A DNA stretch of 64,000 bases from Saprospira grandis str. Lewin (GTDB lineage: Bacteria; Bacteroidota; Bacteroidia; Chitinophagales; Saprospiraceae). Below are positions 8,388 to 16,656 of the stretch, piece by piece. The stretch spans positions 868,001 to 932,000 of the forward strand of contig NC_016940.1 in NCBI RefSeq assembly GCF_000250635.1, read 5' to 3'. The position numbers were made by a program, and so were the translations under genes. The number at the start of each line of letters is the position of its first letter. Within the stretch, counting starts at the first letter, position 1. Under the pieces are notes generated by a model. It was not told the origin of the DNA. It searched no databases and worked only from the letters and a program-made list of their open reading frames with translations.

Positions 8388-9558
8388 TGGTTTTGACTCC
8401 TTTTATATAGTTGATAAATCCCTTAACTAGGGCAATATTCATGGCTAAAAAATATCGGATGTACCGCAGGTACTTCTGATGTATGCCCATTTGCTCTAAT
8501 AGCCAATCGAGCAATGGAACGATAAAAAATAAGAGGTTTTGTGCTGTAAACAAGAGGGGCCAGATTAAGTTGTTGTCTAGGAGGTTGAGCAGGGCCAAAC
8601 TGCTCCAACTTAACAGAATAAAAACAGGACCGAGCCATCTGAGGACCTTATGCGACCAAAATACAAAGGCCAGGCTCCCCCATTTGGGCAAAAGCAGATG
8701 CTTAAAGGTGGCCAAGTTTTTATAGTTGCCGCTGGCAATGCGCACCTTTCGGCGGAACTCTCCGGCTAGGTTGCCCGATACATCTTCTAGGCAAAGGGCT
8801 TTGAGTTCGCTAATGGCTCGGCCGCCCTGCTCAAAGGCTCGCATGGCCCAATAAAAATCATCGACCAGATAACCTTTGGGAATAGCTGAAAAATGGCTGG
8901 CCCGCAGGGCAAAAAAGCCGCCTAATGGGCCTAGGGTACGGCCCCAAATTAGGCCTTCTTGGTATTTGGCCTGTACTTCCTGAGAGATATAGCCCTGTTC
9001 GTTGCGGCCAATGCCTGCCGCCTCACTATCATAATGCTGAATATTGCTATCGACCAGGACAATATCCCTTTGCTTAAAGTGCTTGAGTAGCTCGTAAATA
9101 CTGGCCGGTTTGGGCATTACATTAGCATCGGTGATCAGGAGGACCTCAGCCGATATGGCCTTGGCCGCCTCGGCCAATTGGTTAATGATAGCGGGTTTGC
9201 CTTGTCGTTCTTGGAAAGGGAAAAAGTGAATGCGGCTAGGATATTGGGCCGCATAAGCCTGCATAATGTCATTGGTAGCATCTGTAGAGCAATCGGAGCC
9301 CACATAAATATGCAGCTTTTGGGCAGGATATTCAGCCGCTAGTAGATGCTGCATCTTTTGCTCCAAGACCAGCTCTTCATTATGGGCGGCCATGAGCACG
9401 GCCAAAACGGGCAAATCGGGATCTTCTTGGGCATAAGTGCTGCCTTGCAGGGCTTTTCCTTGGCTCAGAAGGCGCAGCAAAAGGGGGTAGAGTACATAAG
9501 TGTACACCACGGCAAAAGAGGAAAGCAAAAAAATCGTAAGCCCTATTCCAAATATCAT
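8353..9558 (-). CDS. membrane glycosyltransferase, family 2
   Basis: Protein of 401 residues. A membrane helix lies at about 5-28, a GT-A catalytic domain at about 50-290 and three or four hydrophobic segments at about 300-385. Motifs seen: AAHNEE (58-63), SDCSTDAT (88-95) for nucleotide-sugar binding, TDANV (143-147) as the metal-binding DxD-like site, VDDFYWAMR, and [11 protein letters not shown] in place of the QxxRW box. The layout matches processive-type family 2 enzymes such as NodC and BcsA relatives, acting at the inner membrane on polysaccharide or lipid-linked sugar. The sugar and acceptor cannot be inferred. It overlaps ribBA, but no functional link between the two is evident. Confidence 0.87.
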   Translation of the reverse strand: MIFGIGLTIFLLSSFAVVYTYVLYPLLLRLLSQGKALQGSTYAQEDPDLPVLAVLMAAHNEELVLEQKMQHLLAAEYPAQKLHIYVGSDCSTDATNDIMQAYAAQYPSRIHFFPFQERQGKPAIINQLAEAAKAISAEVLLITDANVMPKPASIYELLKHFKQRDIVLVDSNIQHYDSEAAGIGRNEQGYISQEVQAKYQEGLIWGRTLGPLGGFFALRASHFSAIPKGYLVDDFYWAMRAFEQGGRAISELKALCLEDVSGNLAGEFRRKVRIASGNYKNLATFKHLLLPKWGSLAFVFWSHKVLRWLGPVFILLSWSSLALLNLLDNNLIWPLLFTAQNLLFFIVPLLDWLLEQMGIHQKYLRYIRYFLAMNIALVKGFINYIKGVKTNVWQPTKRKLG

Positions 9559-9648
9559 TTAGCTGCTTTTAGGCCGCAAAACTACGCATATTTTTCGCCT
9601 TAGTGGAAGAAGTGATTGAAAAACTGACTGCTGGGCCCTAGGCGGCAT

Positions 9649-9687
9649 AAAAAAAGAGTCAAACCTGAAAAGGCTGACTCTTTTTTC
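9649..9687. terminator. terminator after the small membrane protein gene
   Basis: AAAAAAGAGTCA and TGACTCTTTTTT flank a short loop, giving a stem with U-tails in both directions. It lies just past the stop of the minus-strand gene at 9704. Confidence 0.75.
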
Positions 9688-9703
9688 TTGGCATTTTGGC
9701 CAA

Positions 9704-9958
9704 TTAGGTCGAGATGAAGACAAAGTACATCAAGAACATCAGGGCAAAAAGACTGACGACCGCAATGATGGTAAGCATTCGCAACTGCTTGCGATCTTCC
9801 TCATCGGGAGCGGTGATCATCATGTTTTCCTCTTCCACCACTTCTGTAGTTTGCTCTAATGGCTGTAAGGGATTCTCTTTGCGCATTTTTTTCTTCTCAC
9901 GGCGGGTCATTTTCTTTTCATGAGAGCCACCGGGGGGAGCATATTGTTTTCTAGACAT
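9704..9958 (-). CDS. small membrane protein of unknown function
   Basis: Protein of 84 residues. The first half is strongly charged (KKMTRREKKKMRKEN), the middle acidic (EVVEEENMMI, PDEEDRKQ), and the C-terminus a single membrane helix (TIIAVVSLFALMFLMYFVF), which suggests a tail-anchored topology with the charged part in the cytoplasm. I do not recognise the family. It stands alone between the glycosyltransferase and the metalloprotease genes, with its own terminator. The clean coding frame, the terminator and the helix support a real gene. Confidence 0.7.
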   Translation of the reverse strand: MSRKQYAPPGGSHEKKMTRREKKKMRKENPLQPLEQTTEVVEEENMMITAPDEEDRKQLRMLTIIAVVSLFALMFLMYFVFIST

Positions 9959-10071
9959 ATTCTAAAGGAATTATAGTAGGGCCCAAAGGCCTAGTGTGCT
10001 AATGAAATCTTAATAGATTAGCGGTAAAAATATAGTTTATCTCTTAAAAAACCAATTGGCCCCTTCCTTTT

Positions 10072-11628
10072 TTAGTCGACCAAAACAAAAGGCAGTTGCT
10101 TATTTTCTCCTTGCATTTGCAAATTGAGCCAGTAGTGTCCGGCTGGCAAATCTTGGGTACCGATGCGCAAAAGCTGTTCGCCAGCCGCTAAAGAAAGGCT
10201 TTGGCTAGAGACCCGCTGGCCCAAATTGTTATAAATATCAAGGCTGGCTTTTTGGCTTTGGGCGGTTTCTAAAGACAAAATCAGCTCTTGGCCTGCTGCC
10301 TGTGGATTGGGCCAAAGTTTGGCGCTGGCCAATTGTTCTGTAGCCGCTACTGCGGTGGTCCAGGCCTCTGTACGGAAGCAAGCCCAAGGGCTTGCATTAT
10401 AGTTACAGGGATTTTCGGCTCCCATGGCCCGAACGCTCCAGCGGTAATACTGTCCAGGTTCTAGGTCCAACCAAAGGTAGGTTCCTTGCACCATAAACTC
10501 CTGAGTTTGTCCGGTGGGAATACAAGTATTTGGCGTCACTTTTTCTACCACAACCCAATAGGCATGAGCGGCATTAGCGGCCTGCCAGCGCAACTCTACC
10601 CCTTGGTCTACATTAGGGATAAGTCCCCCATCTTCTGGAAAGCTAAGGCTGGGCGTACCGTCGGCAGTGAGGACGGCCGGGGCAGCATTATAATGCTGTC
10701 CTCTAGAAATCATATCGAGCATAATGGCCTCTTTTTGCTGGTCCGTAAAGCTGGTCCGGCAAGAGAAGTAGCTCATATGGTTGTTAATTAGCGGCGTATT
10801 GCTGCTAGGCGTAATCAAGACGCTATCGGGATCTCTCCAAGTTTCGGTAAAGCTACATCCTCCGCCTCCAGAAGCATAATCTGGGGGAGTATCACAAAAG
10901 CCATCAGCGGCCCATTGGCAGTTTTCGCCAGTTTGGCCACGGATCACCTTCTCTACAGGGCGGCCATTGCTCCCCATTTCTGGGGCCTTATTTCCTACCG
11001 ATGCACTGCTGTACTCCATGCCTTCCCAGCCATAAAATGTATGGGCCAAAGTAAAATAATGCCCTAATTCATGGGCCAGGGTAGTTCCCCCAGAAATTTG
11101 GTTGTTCCAGGCAAAAATCCAGTCAAAATTGGGTGCATAATAGGCCCCATAGCTCGTCCCTTGCTGATATGGCCCTCCTACATAAATATTGACGTAGCCA
11201 TTGCGCTTGTGCAAAGAACGCACATAATCGGCCGTATTGTCTTGATTGACATATAGCTGTGTGCTGGCAATTTCGTTAATTTCATGAATGTAAAAGACCA
11301 CATTCATATCGGCATAAAAGGCATTAATAGCACAGAGGTTATCATGCAATTGCTGATAAGTTGCGGCTCCTGTTCCATCGCCTCTAGATACTCGATGAAA
11401 GACAATCGGGACATAAACCGTACTGTCAAAACTATTGCGGCTTTGTAGCTGCTGCTGCCAATCGGCCAAGAGTTGGGGGGCCATACGGCGGTTTTCTGCT
11501 AGGCGCTCTAAACCAATGGCTTGGGCCTCATGGCTGGTCCCACAATTTAAATGACTGGCTTGCTGGGCCCAAAGCAATGCAGGCGCCAACAAAATGAAGG
11601 CAGTAAAAAACTGGTATAATCGAAACAT
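10072..11628 (-). CDS. secreted M43-family zinc metalloprotease with T9SS sorting domain
   Basis: Protein of 518 residues beginning with a signal peptide (FTAFILLAPALLWAQ). The catalytic domain carries the extended zinc motif HELGHYFTLAH with His186, Glu187, His190 and His196, and the downstream Met-turn NHMSYFSC, typical of pappalysin/cytophagalysin-type M43 peptidases. GFCDTPPDY is also conserved in the family. A fibronectin-like region follows (about 330-425). The last 80 residues (LWPNPQ, LDIYNNLGQRV, LPAGHYWL) form a type A type IX secretion sorting domain, so the enzyme should be exported through the outer membrane and either released or attached to the surface. It probably digests extracellular protein, in keeping with a predatory or scavenging life. 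Confidence 0.92.
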   Translation of the reverse strand: MFRLYQFFTAFILLAPALLWAQQASHLNCGTSHEAQAIGLERLAENRRMAPQLLADWQQQLQSRNSFDSTVYVPIVFHRVSRGDGTGAATYQQLHDNLCAINAFYADMNVVFYIHEINEIASTQLYVNQDNTADYVRSLHKRNGYVNIYVGGPYQQGTSYGAYYAPNFDWIFAWNNQISGGTTLAHELGHYFTLAHTFYGWEGMEYSSASVGNKAPEMGSNGRPVEKVIRGQTGENCQWAADGFCDTPPDYASGGGGCSFTETWRDPDSVLITPSSNTPLINNHMSYFSCRTSFTDQQKEAIMLDMISRGQHYNAAPAVLTADGTPSLSFPEDGGLIPNVDQGVELRWQAANAAHAYWVVVEKVTPNTCIPTGQTQEFMVQGTYLWLDLEPGQYYRWSVRAMGAENPCNYNASPWACFRTEAWTTAVAATEQLASAKLWPNPQAAGQELILSLETAQSQKASLDIYNNLGQRVSSQSLSLAAGEQLLRIGTQDLPAGHYWLNLQMQGENKQLPFVLVD

Positions 11629-11699
11629 AATATTGTAATTTAAGATGCGCCCTAATATACAATTTTGAGCAGACTTTAAATGTCTCTATTTATGTTTTT

Positions 11700-11818
11700 T
11701 TTTGGGGGCCTGCCGCCTTCGGCGGCCGGGCTGTTTCGCAGCTCGCTGTTCGCTCGGCCCTTCGGCGCTTTCAGCGCCTTGGTCTGGCCTAACGGCCACT
11801 GCTGTCCATCCCTAGGCC
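11700..11818 (-). repeat. GSE repeat, AGGCC type, left member of a direct repeat
   Basis: In + orientation it reads GGCCTAGGG to CAGGCCCCC-AAA. P1 is GGCCT/AGGCC, P2 GGG/CCC and P3 GCAG/CTGC, with P5 GGCGCTGAAAGCGCC. It is nearly identical, in the same direction, to 14565-14682, so a four-gene operon lies between direct repeats. Confidence 0.85.
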
Positions 11819-12072
11819 TGCGGCCCTTCGGGCCTGGCTAGCTGTGGCTGCAGGTTAAAACCAGCAGCCATTTTAGGTACAGCAGAGCCCGCTCCTCAGC
11901 AACAATTGGCCTGCAGCTTAAAAGCCGCAGGACCTGAAAACCAAATATTCCCTTTCCATAAACAAAGCAGGGGCTTTTAAGCTCCTGCGGCGAGAAAAAC
12001 CAAAGCCCAACAAAAATGGCTGCGGCCTTTAGGCTGCAGATAGCGGCAAAGCCGCCATGGCCGAAGGCCAAA
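11819..12072. repeat. cluster of small palindromes
   Basis: Non-coding stretch with at least four hairpins that share a TTAAAA or TTTA core: 11846-11869 (GGCTGCAGGTTAAAACC arm), 11910-11931 (CCTGCAGCTTAAAAGC arm), 11967-11988 (GGGGCTTTTAAGCTCC) and 12020-12039 (CTGCGGCCTTTAGG arm). GGCAAAGCCGCC follows. An open frame on the minus strand (11838-12071) is only a translation of these palindromes. Confidence 0.7.
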
Positions 12073-12074
12073 CG

Positions 12075-12258
12075 GACACAACAAGCCCTTTAGGGCGCAG
12101 TTCGACGACCAAAGGGAGTAACCGATGTGCAGGGGTGGCCGTAGGCCAGACCCAGCGGGCACAGCCTGCGCAGGGCCGAGCGAGCAGCGAGCTGCGAAAC
12201 GACAACAAGGATTTTAGTCCGCAGTTCGACGACCAACGGGAGTAACCGCCCGCCGAAG
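12075..12258 (+). repeat. GSE repeat lacking its 5' end, with two module B units
   Basis: A module B unit (12075-12122, hairpin GCCCTTTAGGGC) leads directly into GATGTGCAGGGGTGGCC, so the first nine bases of the GSE are missing. After GCGAGCTGCGAAAC a second module B (12201-12246, hairpin GGATTTTAGTCC) replaces the GTAG that normally precedes CGCC. The copy ends CGGGAGGCCC. Confidence 0.75.
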
Positions 12259-12269
12259 GCGGGAGGCCC

Positions 12270-12743
12270 TTAAGAAAATTGATGCGCTAGTAGCTCCTGA
12301 AAGTTTTTATTTTCTGCAAGTCCTGGATAAAGCAAAAGCAAGTCTTGTATGCTGTTTTCATAGAACTTTTTCAGCGCCTCTTTAAAAGCATAAAAGTCAG
12401 TTTTGACCTCTATTCCTTGATTATTTCGAATAAAGAAATCGCCCCCTAGCTTAAAACTATATTTCAACGCTCCAGTACTATAGTCTGAAGAATCCAAAAA
12501 GTTGTCAGCCTCCCCTGCTTCAACAGCATTTATAATAGATCTAAGCTGAAGCAGACAATCAATTAGGCCCAGCTTTTTAAGGACTAAATAGGTCCTTTTA
12601 GGTTCAAAAAATATATACAACTTTCCTTTTGCTATATGATGCAAGCTCAAAAAATCTATACATTCAAAATTAAGGTATTTGTCTCTCTCTATAGCCTTAA
12701 ATGAAAATCGGAAATCGAAACTTACCGTATGAATTTTTCTCAT
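12270..12743 (-). CDS. uncharacterised protein, paralogue of the upstream gene
   Basis: Protein of 157 residues starting MRKIHTVSFDFRF at 12743; a longer frame to 12779 is possible but less likely. I do not recognise the family. It is clearly a duplicate of the protein encoded at 12807-13274: the segments FFEPKRTYL, GGDFFIR and the last 15 residues (LAENKNFQELLAHQFS) are shared, and the last 80 bases of the two genes are nearly the same. There is no signal peptide or membrane helix. It is the last gene of a four-gene minus-strand operon with two lipoproteins. Tandem copies next to secreted lipoproteins recall immunity-gene arrays, but nothing in the sequence proves that. Confidence 0.75.
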   Translation of the reverse strand: MRKIHTVSFDFRFSFKAIERDKYLNFECIDFLSLHHIAKGKLYIFFEPKRTYLVLKKLGLIDCLLQLRSIINAVEAGEADNFLDSSDYSTGALKYSFKLGGDFFIRNNQGIEVKTDFYAFKEALKKFYENSIQDLLLLYPGLAENKNFQELLAHQFS

Positions 12744-12806
12744 TGACTTTGTTGCTTTTTGGCCCAGTTTAGAATGCAATCAGCTGCATGCTAAAGGCAG
12801 GAGCCC

Positions 12807-13274
12807 CTAAGAAAATTGATGCGCTAGTAGCTCCTGAAAGTTTTTATTTTCTGCAAGCTCTGGATAAATCAAAAGTAACTCCTGCATGCTGTCTTTATCA
12901 AATTTTTTTACTGCCTTTTTAAAGGCATAATAATTTGTTTTTATTTTCACGCCCCAATCATCTCGAATAAAAAAGTCTCCTCCTGCTTTAAGGCTATAGG
13001 TCAACGAGCCATTGTAATAATCCGAAGAAACTGAAAAAGTCTCATGGATACCAGAGTCTATACTACTGATAACAGAGCGAAATTGAATCAAATAATCTAT
13101 TATTCCTATCTCATCAAGGATCAAATAGGTCCTTTTAGGCTCAAAAAATATAAATATTTTCCCTTCTGCAAGCTCCTTTAGCCCCCAAAGATCCAACTCT
13201 TTTAGCTTGAGCTTTTTGTCTTCTTCAAGAGCACTCAATGACAGACTAAAGTCAAAAATCACTTCCTGCATCAC
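12807..13274 (-). CDS. uncharacterised protein, paralogue of the downstream gene
   Basis: Protein of 155 residues (MMQEVIFDFSLSLSALEED), cytoplasmic by appearance, mixed alpha/beta with an acidic N-terminal third. Its start ATG overlaps the stop of the upstream lipoprotein gene by four bases (13271-13274), so translation is probably coupled. The C-terminus is almost identical to that of the next gene, while the N-terminal half differs at many positions. This pattern suggests an old duplication with later gene conversion at the 3' end. Function unknown. Confidence 0.78.
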   Translation of the reverse strand: MMQEVIFDFSLSLSALEEDKKLKLKELDLWGLKELAEGKIFIFFEPKRTYLILDEIGIIDYLIQFRSVISSIDSGIHETFSVSSDYYNGSLTYSLKAGGDFFIRDDWGVKIKTNYYAFKKAVKKFDKDSMQELLLIYPELAENKNFQELLAHQFS

Positions 13275-13909
13275 TCTTTGCGTTTATTCTTTAGGTATAC
13301 CTTCTTATACTTTAACAACTCCTTTTCATTCTTTACCCTATCATCACAGTAGCACCAATTTTCGTCTAATACGATACATTTTTCTTTGTTGTAAGGGCCA
13401 CCTTCTTTAAGTAGAAAGAACCGAATTGGATATTCTATATACAGCTTCATATTTCCATCTTTTTGGTCTCGCCAAAAGCTAGACAGCCCTACTAAAGCCG
13501 CATTTTGAATAATTGTTTCTCCTAATTCTTGAACAGCCTCGTATAAAGAGTCATTTAAAATCAAAGTACTTGCTGCTGGATACTCTTTAACTAAATACAA
13601 CCGACTCTGCTCTTTTTCAAAATAGTATTGTCCAGAAAGACTGTCCCTAACATAATCTAGCTGTAACCCTCCTTCTATATTTTCATTTGCTAGTTTCGTT
13701 AGTTTATCGCTAAAAAATACGACTACAATAAGATTAGAGTCTCTTGGCATATACAACATACTCTCCTGAAGAGTACTCAACAAACTGTCTTCAAGCTGTA
13801 AATTCTGACAAAAAACCGACTGCGCTCTAAAGTCCTCCTTCAAAGGACTACAGCTGCATACAAGAGAAAGTAAAAGCAGTACTAAGTATGGTACTAGTTT
13901 CTTTTTCAT
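13271..13909 (-). CDS. lipoprotein of unknown function
   Basis: Protein of 212 residues with a lipoprotein signal peptide (KKKLVPYLVLLLLSLVCSCS; lipobox ending in Cys at 18 or 20), so the mature part should be anchored in a membrane and face the periplasm or the outside. The mature part has no domain I know; it ends in a lysine-rich tail (KYKKVYLKNKRKE). It lies 3 bases after the stop of the preceding lipoprotein gene and overlaps the next gene, which makes a tight operon. Base composition is AT-rich compared with the flanking GC-rich repeats. Confidence 0.78.
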   Translation of the reverse strand: MKKKLVPYLVLLLLSLVCSCSPLKEDFRAQSVFCQNLQLEDSLLSTLQESMLYMPRDSNLIVVVFFSDKLTKLANENIEGGLQLDYVRDSLSGQYYFEKEQSRLYLVKEYPAASTLILNDSLYEAVQELGETIIQNAALVGLSSFWRDQKDGNMKLYIEYPIRFFLLKEGGPYNKEKCIVLDENWCYCDDRVKNEKELLKYKKVYLKNKRKE

Positions 13910-13912
13910 AAT

Positions 13913-14527
13913 TTATTTTATCAAATGAGCAGGCAGTTCTCTTTTTTCTATTGCGCCTTTAGAGTTAATCACCCACAACTCCTTAGCGATCAAATCATTT
14001 TTAGACTCGTCGGGATGCCCCCTATAAATACCTATTGAAATTGAATCCTCTCTATAATAAGATAAATACTTAAGCCGAGTATATCGTCGGTTCTTTGTTT
14101 TTGAAACTTTGACCACTAAACGCCCTTTAATTTCACCTAGAGTATCTGTTACCAATACAGCTTTATATGTATAATGTACACTACTATCTTGAGCTCCAAA
14201 TATGAACTCCCCGACCAACAATCCTGGGTACTTCTTTAGCGCTCTGAAGTATTTGCATGCAGGGCTACTATCTGGATCAAGATTCATCCATTTCCTTAGC
14301 CATAAATCATTTTTGAAGTGAGTATAACGCTCTTCATTGCTATTACAAATCTGCTGAAGTAACTCAAACTTTTCTGTAGAAAAGGAGCTGTCTACTGCAA
14401 CTAAGTTAGTGTCGGCTGGCATTTCTTGATGATCCAGCTGAGTGGATTCCTTTTCTGCTAGATTGCTGGCACAGCCAAAGCAAGACAATAGGAAAAGGCT
14501 AAAGAATAGATAATTTACTTTATTCAT
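13913..14527 (-). CDS. lipoprotein of unknown function, first gene of the operon
   Basis: Protein of 204 residues with a signal peptide NKVNYLFFSLFLLSCFGCAS; the lipid-modified cysteine is probably the one before Ala-Ser. The mature region includes WVINSKGAIEKRELP near the C-terminus but no motif I can place. It heads a four-gene unit (14527 down to 12270) whose members are spaced by 3 bases, minus 4 bases and about 60 bases. The unit is bounded on both sides by nearly identical GSE copies in the same orientation, so it may be a movable or recently gained cassette. Confidence 0.75.
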   Translation of the reverse strand: MNKVNYLFFSLFLLSCFGCASNLAEKESTQLDHQEMPADTNLVAVDSSFSTEKFELLQQICNSNEERYTHFKNDLWLRKWMNLDPDSSPACKYFRALKKYPGLLVGEFIFGAQDSSVHYTYKAVLVTDTLGEIKGRLVVKVSKTKNRRYTRLKYLSYYREDSISIGIYRGHPDESKNDLIAKELWVINSKGAIEKRELPAHLIK

Positions 14528-14564
14528 GGCATTATTTGGTTCTAGAATAATTTGCGATACCGTT

Positions 14565-14735
14565 TTTTGGGGCCTGCCGCCTGCGGCGGCCGGGCTGTTT
14601 CGCAGCTCGCTGTTCGCTCGGCCCTTCGGCGCTTTCAGCGCCTTGGTCTGGCCTAACGGCCACTGCTGTCCATCCCTAGGCCTGCGGCGGCTTCGCCGCC
14701 TGCTAGCTGTGGCTGCAGGTTAAAACCAGCAGCCA
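14565..14735 (-). repeat. GSE repeat, right member of a direct repeat, with palindrome tail
   Basis: In + orientation the core spans GGCCTAGGG to CAGGCCCC-AAAA (14565-14682). P1 is GGCCT/AGGCC, P2 GGG/CCC, P3 GCAG/CTGC. Beyond the core come a GGCGGCTTCGCCGCC hairpin and a hairpin with the core GCAGGTTAAAACC (14712-14735). The same order of parts occurs at 11700-11869. It also forms the left border of a 1.8 kb gene-free composite. Confidence 0.85.
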
Positions 14736-15270
14736 TACAACAACCCCATTCTACATCTATAGTGCGGAGAGGATTAAAATCCTCTACCGCTTTGAACAAG
14801 GATTATTTTTTCTTCGGTTGTTTGATTTTGCTTTTGTCTCCCACATAAATTTCAGAGGAACCCTAGGGCCAAGGCCCTAGGCTATCGAAAAAAACGCCAT
14901 CCCCTCATTCGAGGGGATTTTCTGCTCCAATAGGCTCCATCAGCAAACAAGGGCTTTAGTTTGCTCTTTGCATAGACCCGCAAGCATGGGCTTCAGCCCA
15001 TGGCCCCAAAACTGCCCATCCGCCAAAAAACGCTCTCTTTATCTCTTCTTTTTCAAAAGAGCCAAGAAAAAGTTGAGGGACTAATATTAAAGTCTTGTCT
15101 GCGCCCCTTTTTACTGCCTAGGGACAAGCCCCTAGGCTAGCTTTTTCAGACAGCCCTCTGCGAGGGCCTTTGGATATCATTCTTCTCTGCAAAAACAGAT
15201 AAGCAAAGCCATGATATCAACAATTGAGGCCCTTTAGGGCTGACTCCATTGGATTAGCCTAGGGGCTTGT
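14736..15270. repeat. gene-free stretch rich in palindromes
   Basis: No credible gene. Hairpins seen: 14764-14790 (core AGAGGATTAAAATCCTCT), 14862-14882 (CCTAGGGCCAAGGCCCTAGG, also at 56587), one around 15119-15137 (CCTAGGGACAAGCCCCTAGG) and one around 15258-15277 (CCTAGGGGCTTGTCCCTAGG). Bases 14955-15003, with GGGCTTTAG and CATGGGCTTCAGCCCATGG, recur at 16028-16088. Short ORFs lack coding character. Confidence 0.65.
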
Positions 15271-15505
15271 CCCTAGGCGATGAATAGCAGGCGACAAAAC
15301 CTAGAGGTTGCACAAGCCCCCAATAGGGGTCCTCTAAGGTATAGCTTAGGTCCAAGAACCCCAAAATAGTTCTTCTCTACTGTATTTTTTAGCTTAAAAA
15401 GTAGAAGAGGCCGCTTGTTTAGCTCAAGCTATCGGTCTAGTACCCCAAATTAGGGCGCTCCTACTGCTTTATAGACGTCTGAAACTGCATTGTATAGGTC
15501 CAAAA
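15271..15505. repeat. conserved non-coding block, copy 1 of 2
   Basis: About 235 bases, starting CCCTAGGCGATGAATAGCAG and including GCCGCTTGTTTAGCTCAAGC and CTGCTTTATAGACGTCTG. It matches 56601-56838 over its full length with scattered substitutions (roughly 85 percent by eye). Substitutions occur in all three frames and no shared ORF exists, so the conservation is not for protein. Confidence 0.75.
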
Positions 15506-15570
15506 ACCCCAGAGGGGACGTTCCGAACTCCATGAGGTACGTTCACAAACCCCATAAGGTACGTCTAGGG

Positions 15571-15990
15571 ACCTATAATGAACAGTTTAGTAACTGTATT
15601 CAATGACTTTGACAAGCTATATCATGGAGTTCAGGATGTCTCTTATGCAGTAGAGGGACCTATAACGAACAGTTTAGTAACTGTATTTAATGACTTTGAC
15701 AACCTATACTGTACACTTTACAACGTATGCTATACACTTCTGCAACCTATATCATGGAGTTCAGGATGTCTCTTATGCAGTAAAGGAACCTATAACGAGC
15801 AGTTAGTTAGTATATTCAACGACTTTGACAAGCTATACTGTACACTTTACAACGTATACTATACACTTCTGCAACCTATAGCATGGAGTTCAGGACGACT
15901 CTTATGCAGTAGAGGAACCTATAATGAACAGTTTAGTAACTGTATTCAATGACTTTGACAAGCTATATCATAGATTTCAGAACGACTAAG
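15571..15990. repeat. degenerate tandem repeat, units of 87 and about 130 bases
   Basis: Four successive units begin ACCTATAAYGARCAG at 15571, 15658, 15788 and 15917, giving steps of 87, 130 and 129 bases. Each contains the hairpin ACAGTT-TAGT-AACTGT (changed in unit 3), then GACTTTGACAAGCTATA and a GGAGTTCAGGA block. The longer units carry an extra 43-base part (CTGTACACTTTACAACGTA). A single related unit ending in the same GACGACTAAGAAGGAGTTT lies at 57140-57260. An ORF of 124 codons crosses it by chance, and the step of 130 breaks its frame. Confidence 0.75.
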
Positions 15991-16279
15991 AAGGAGTTTG
16001 CTGGGCATCGGCCCATATCATTTATAGCAAACAAGGGCTTTAGCCCGCCAGTTTGCATAGCCCCACAACCATGGGCTTCAGCCCATGGCAGAAAAGGCGA
16101 GCTATTAGAATATTTAAGCTTAGTCAACAGGCGGCTATTCTTAGCGCCCTGGGCTGAAGCCCAGGGTTGCTGACTTGAGCGAACTGACGGAGAAAGTCCT
16201 TGTTCGCTTTTATTGATTCTAAGGACCCAGGCCAGCCAACCGCCGAAGAAGAAAGCCAAAAGAAAAAAGACCGTTGAGC
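15991..16279. repeat. gene-free stretch with GGGCTTTAGCCC-type hairpins
   Basis: Contains hairpins GGGCTTTAGCCC, CATGGGCTTCAGCCCATGG (16070-16088) and CCCTGGGCTGAAGCCCAGGG (near 16150). It ends with CCGCCGAAGAAGAAAGCC and an AAAAGAAAA run, which also precedes the GSE at 57344. No gene. Confidence 0.6.
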
Positions 16280-16395
16280 GGCCTAGCGATGTGCAGCAGT
16301 GGCCGAAGGCCAGACCAAGGCCGTCAGGCCGCAGGGCCGAGCGAATAGCGAGCTGCGAAACGTAGCGCCGAGGAGCGAAGCGAGGCGGAGGCCCC
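16280..16395 (+). repeat. GSE repeat, AGGCC type, right border of the composite
   Basis: Starts GGCCTAGCGATGTGCAGCAG and ends GGAGGCCCC-AAAA. P1 is GGCCT/AGGCC, P2 GCG/CGC, P3 GCAG/CTGC, and P5 is AAGGCCGTCAGGCC. It is inverted relative to the GSE at 14565, so the gene-free block between them has inverted ends reading TTTTGGGGCC to GGCCCCAAAA. Confidence 0.85.
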
Positions 16396-16518
16396 AAAAC
16401 AGTCCGCCCCTTCTCCCCTTAAAAAGCAGGCTTAACTGATTGAAAAACAAGAAAGCTATTCGCAAAAAAATGATGATTGTTAAAAGGGAGAAGCCTAGGG
16501 AAAAATGGAGGTTAAAAG

Positions 16519-16533
16519 TGGGAAAAAGTGGGA
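16519..16533 (+). promoter_or_regulatory. candidate MraZ binding boxes upstream of mraZ
   Basis: Two TGGGA boxes (16519-16523 and 16529-16533) are spaced exactly ten bases apart, 124 bases upstream of the mraZ start. In E. coli and Mycoplasma MraZ binds repeated TGGGN boxes with this spacing in front of its own gene, so autoregulation of the dcw cluster is likely. A weaker TGGAG lies at 16506. Binding is inferred. Confidence 0.65.
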
Positions 16534-16656
16534 AAAAATAATATTTTGGGCCAAGTCTGATTGGCTAGAGGGGGCAAAAAGAACAAATGCTTATTTATAA
16601 TATGCTTAAGCTATTTGTAGCTAAGCCATTACTAAAGCTCCTTTAAACTTAGATTT

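Noticed and set aside
11838-12162. Overlapping short frames in the palindrome cluster
   Set aside because: Composed of translated palindromes with no coding bias.
15578-15952. 124-codon open frame in the tandem repeat
   Set aside because: It crosses repeat units in changing frames (step of 130 bases), has no domain, and the copy at the second locus is not open.
15571-15990. Possible CRISPR array
   Set aside because: Units are 87-130 bases and similar throughout, without short constant repeats and unique spacers, and no cas gene is near.
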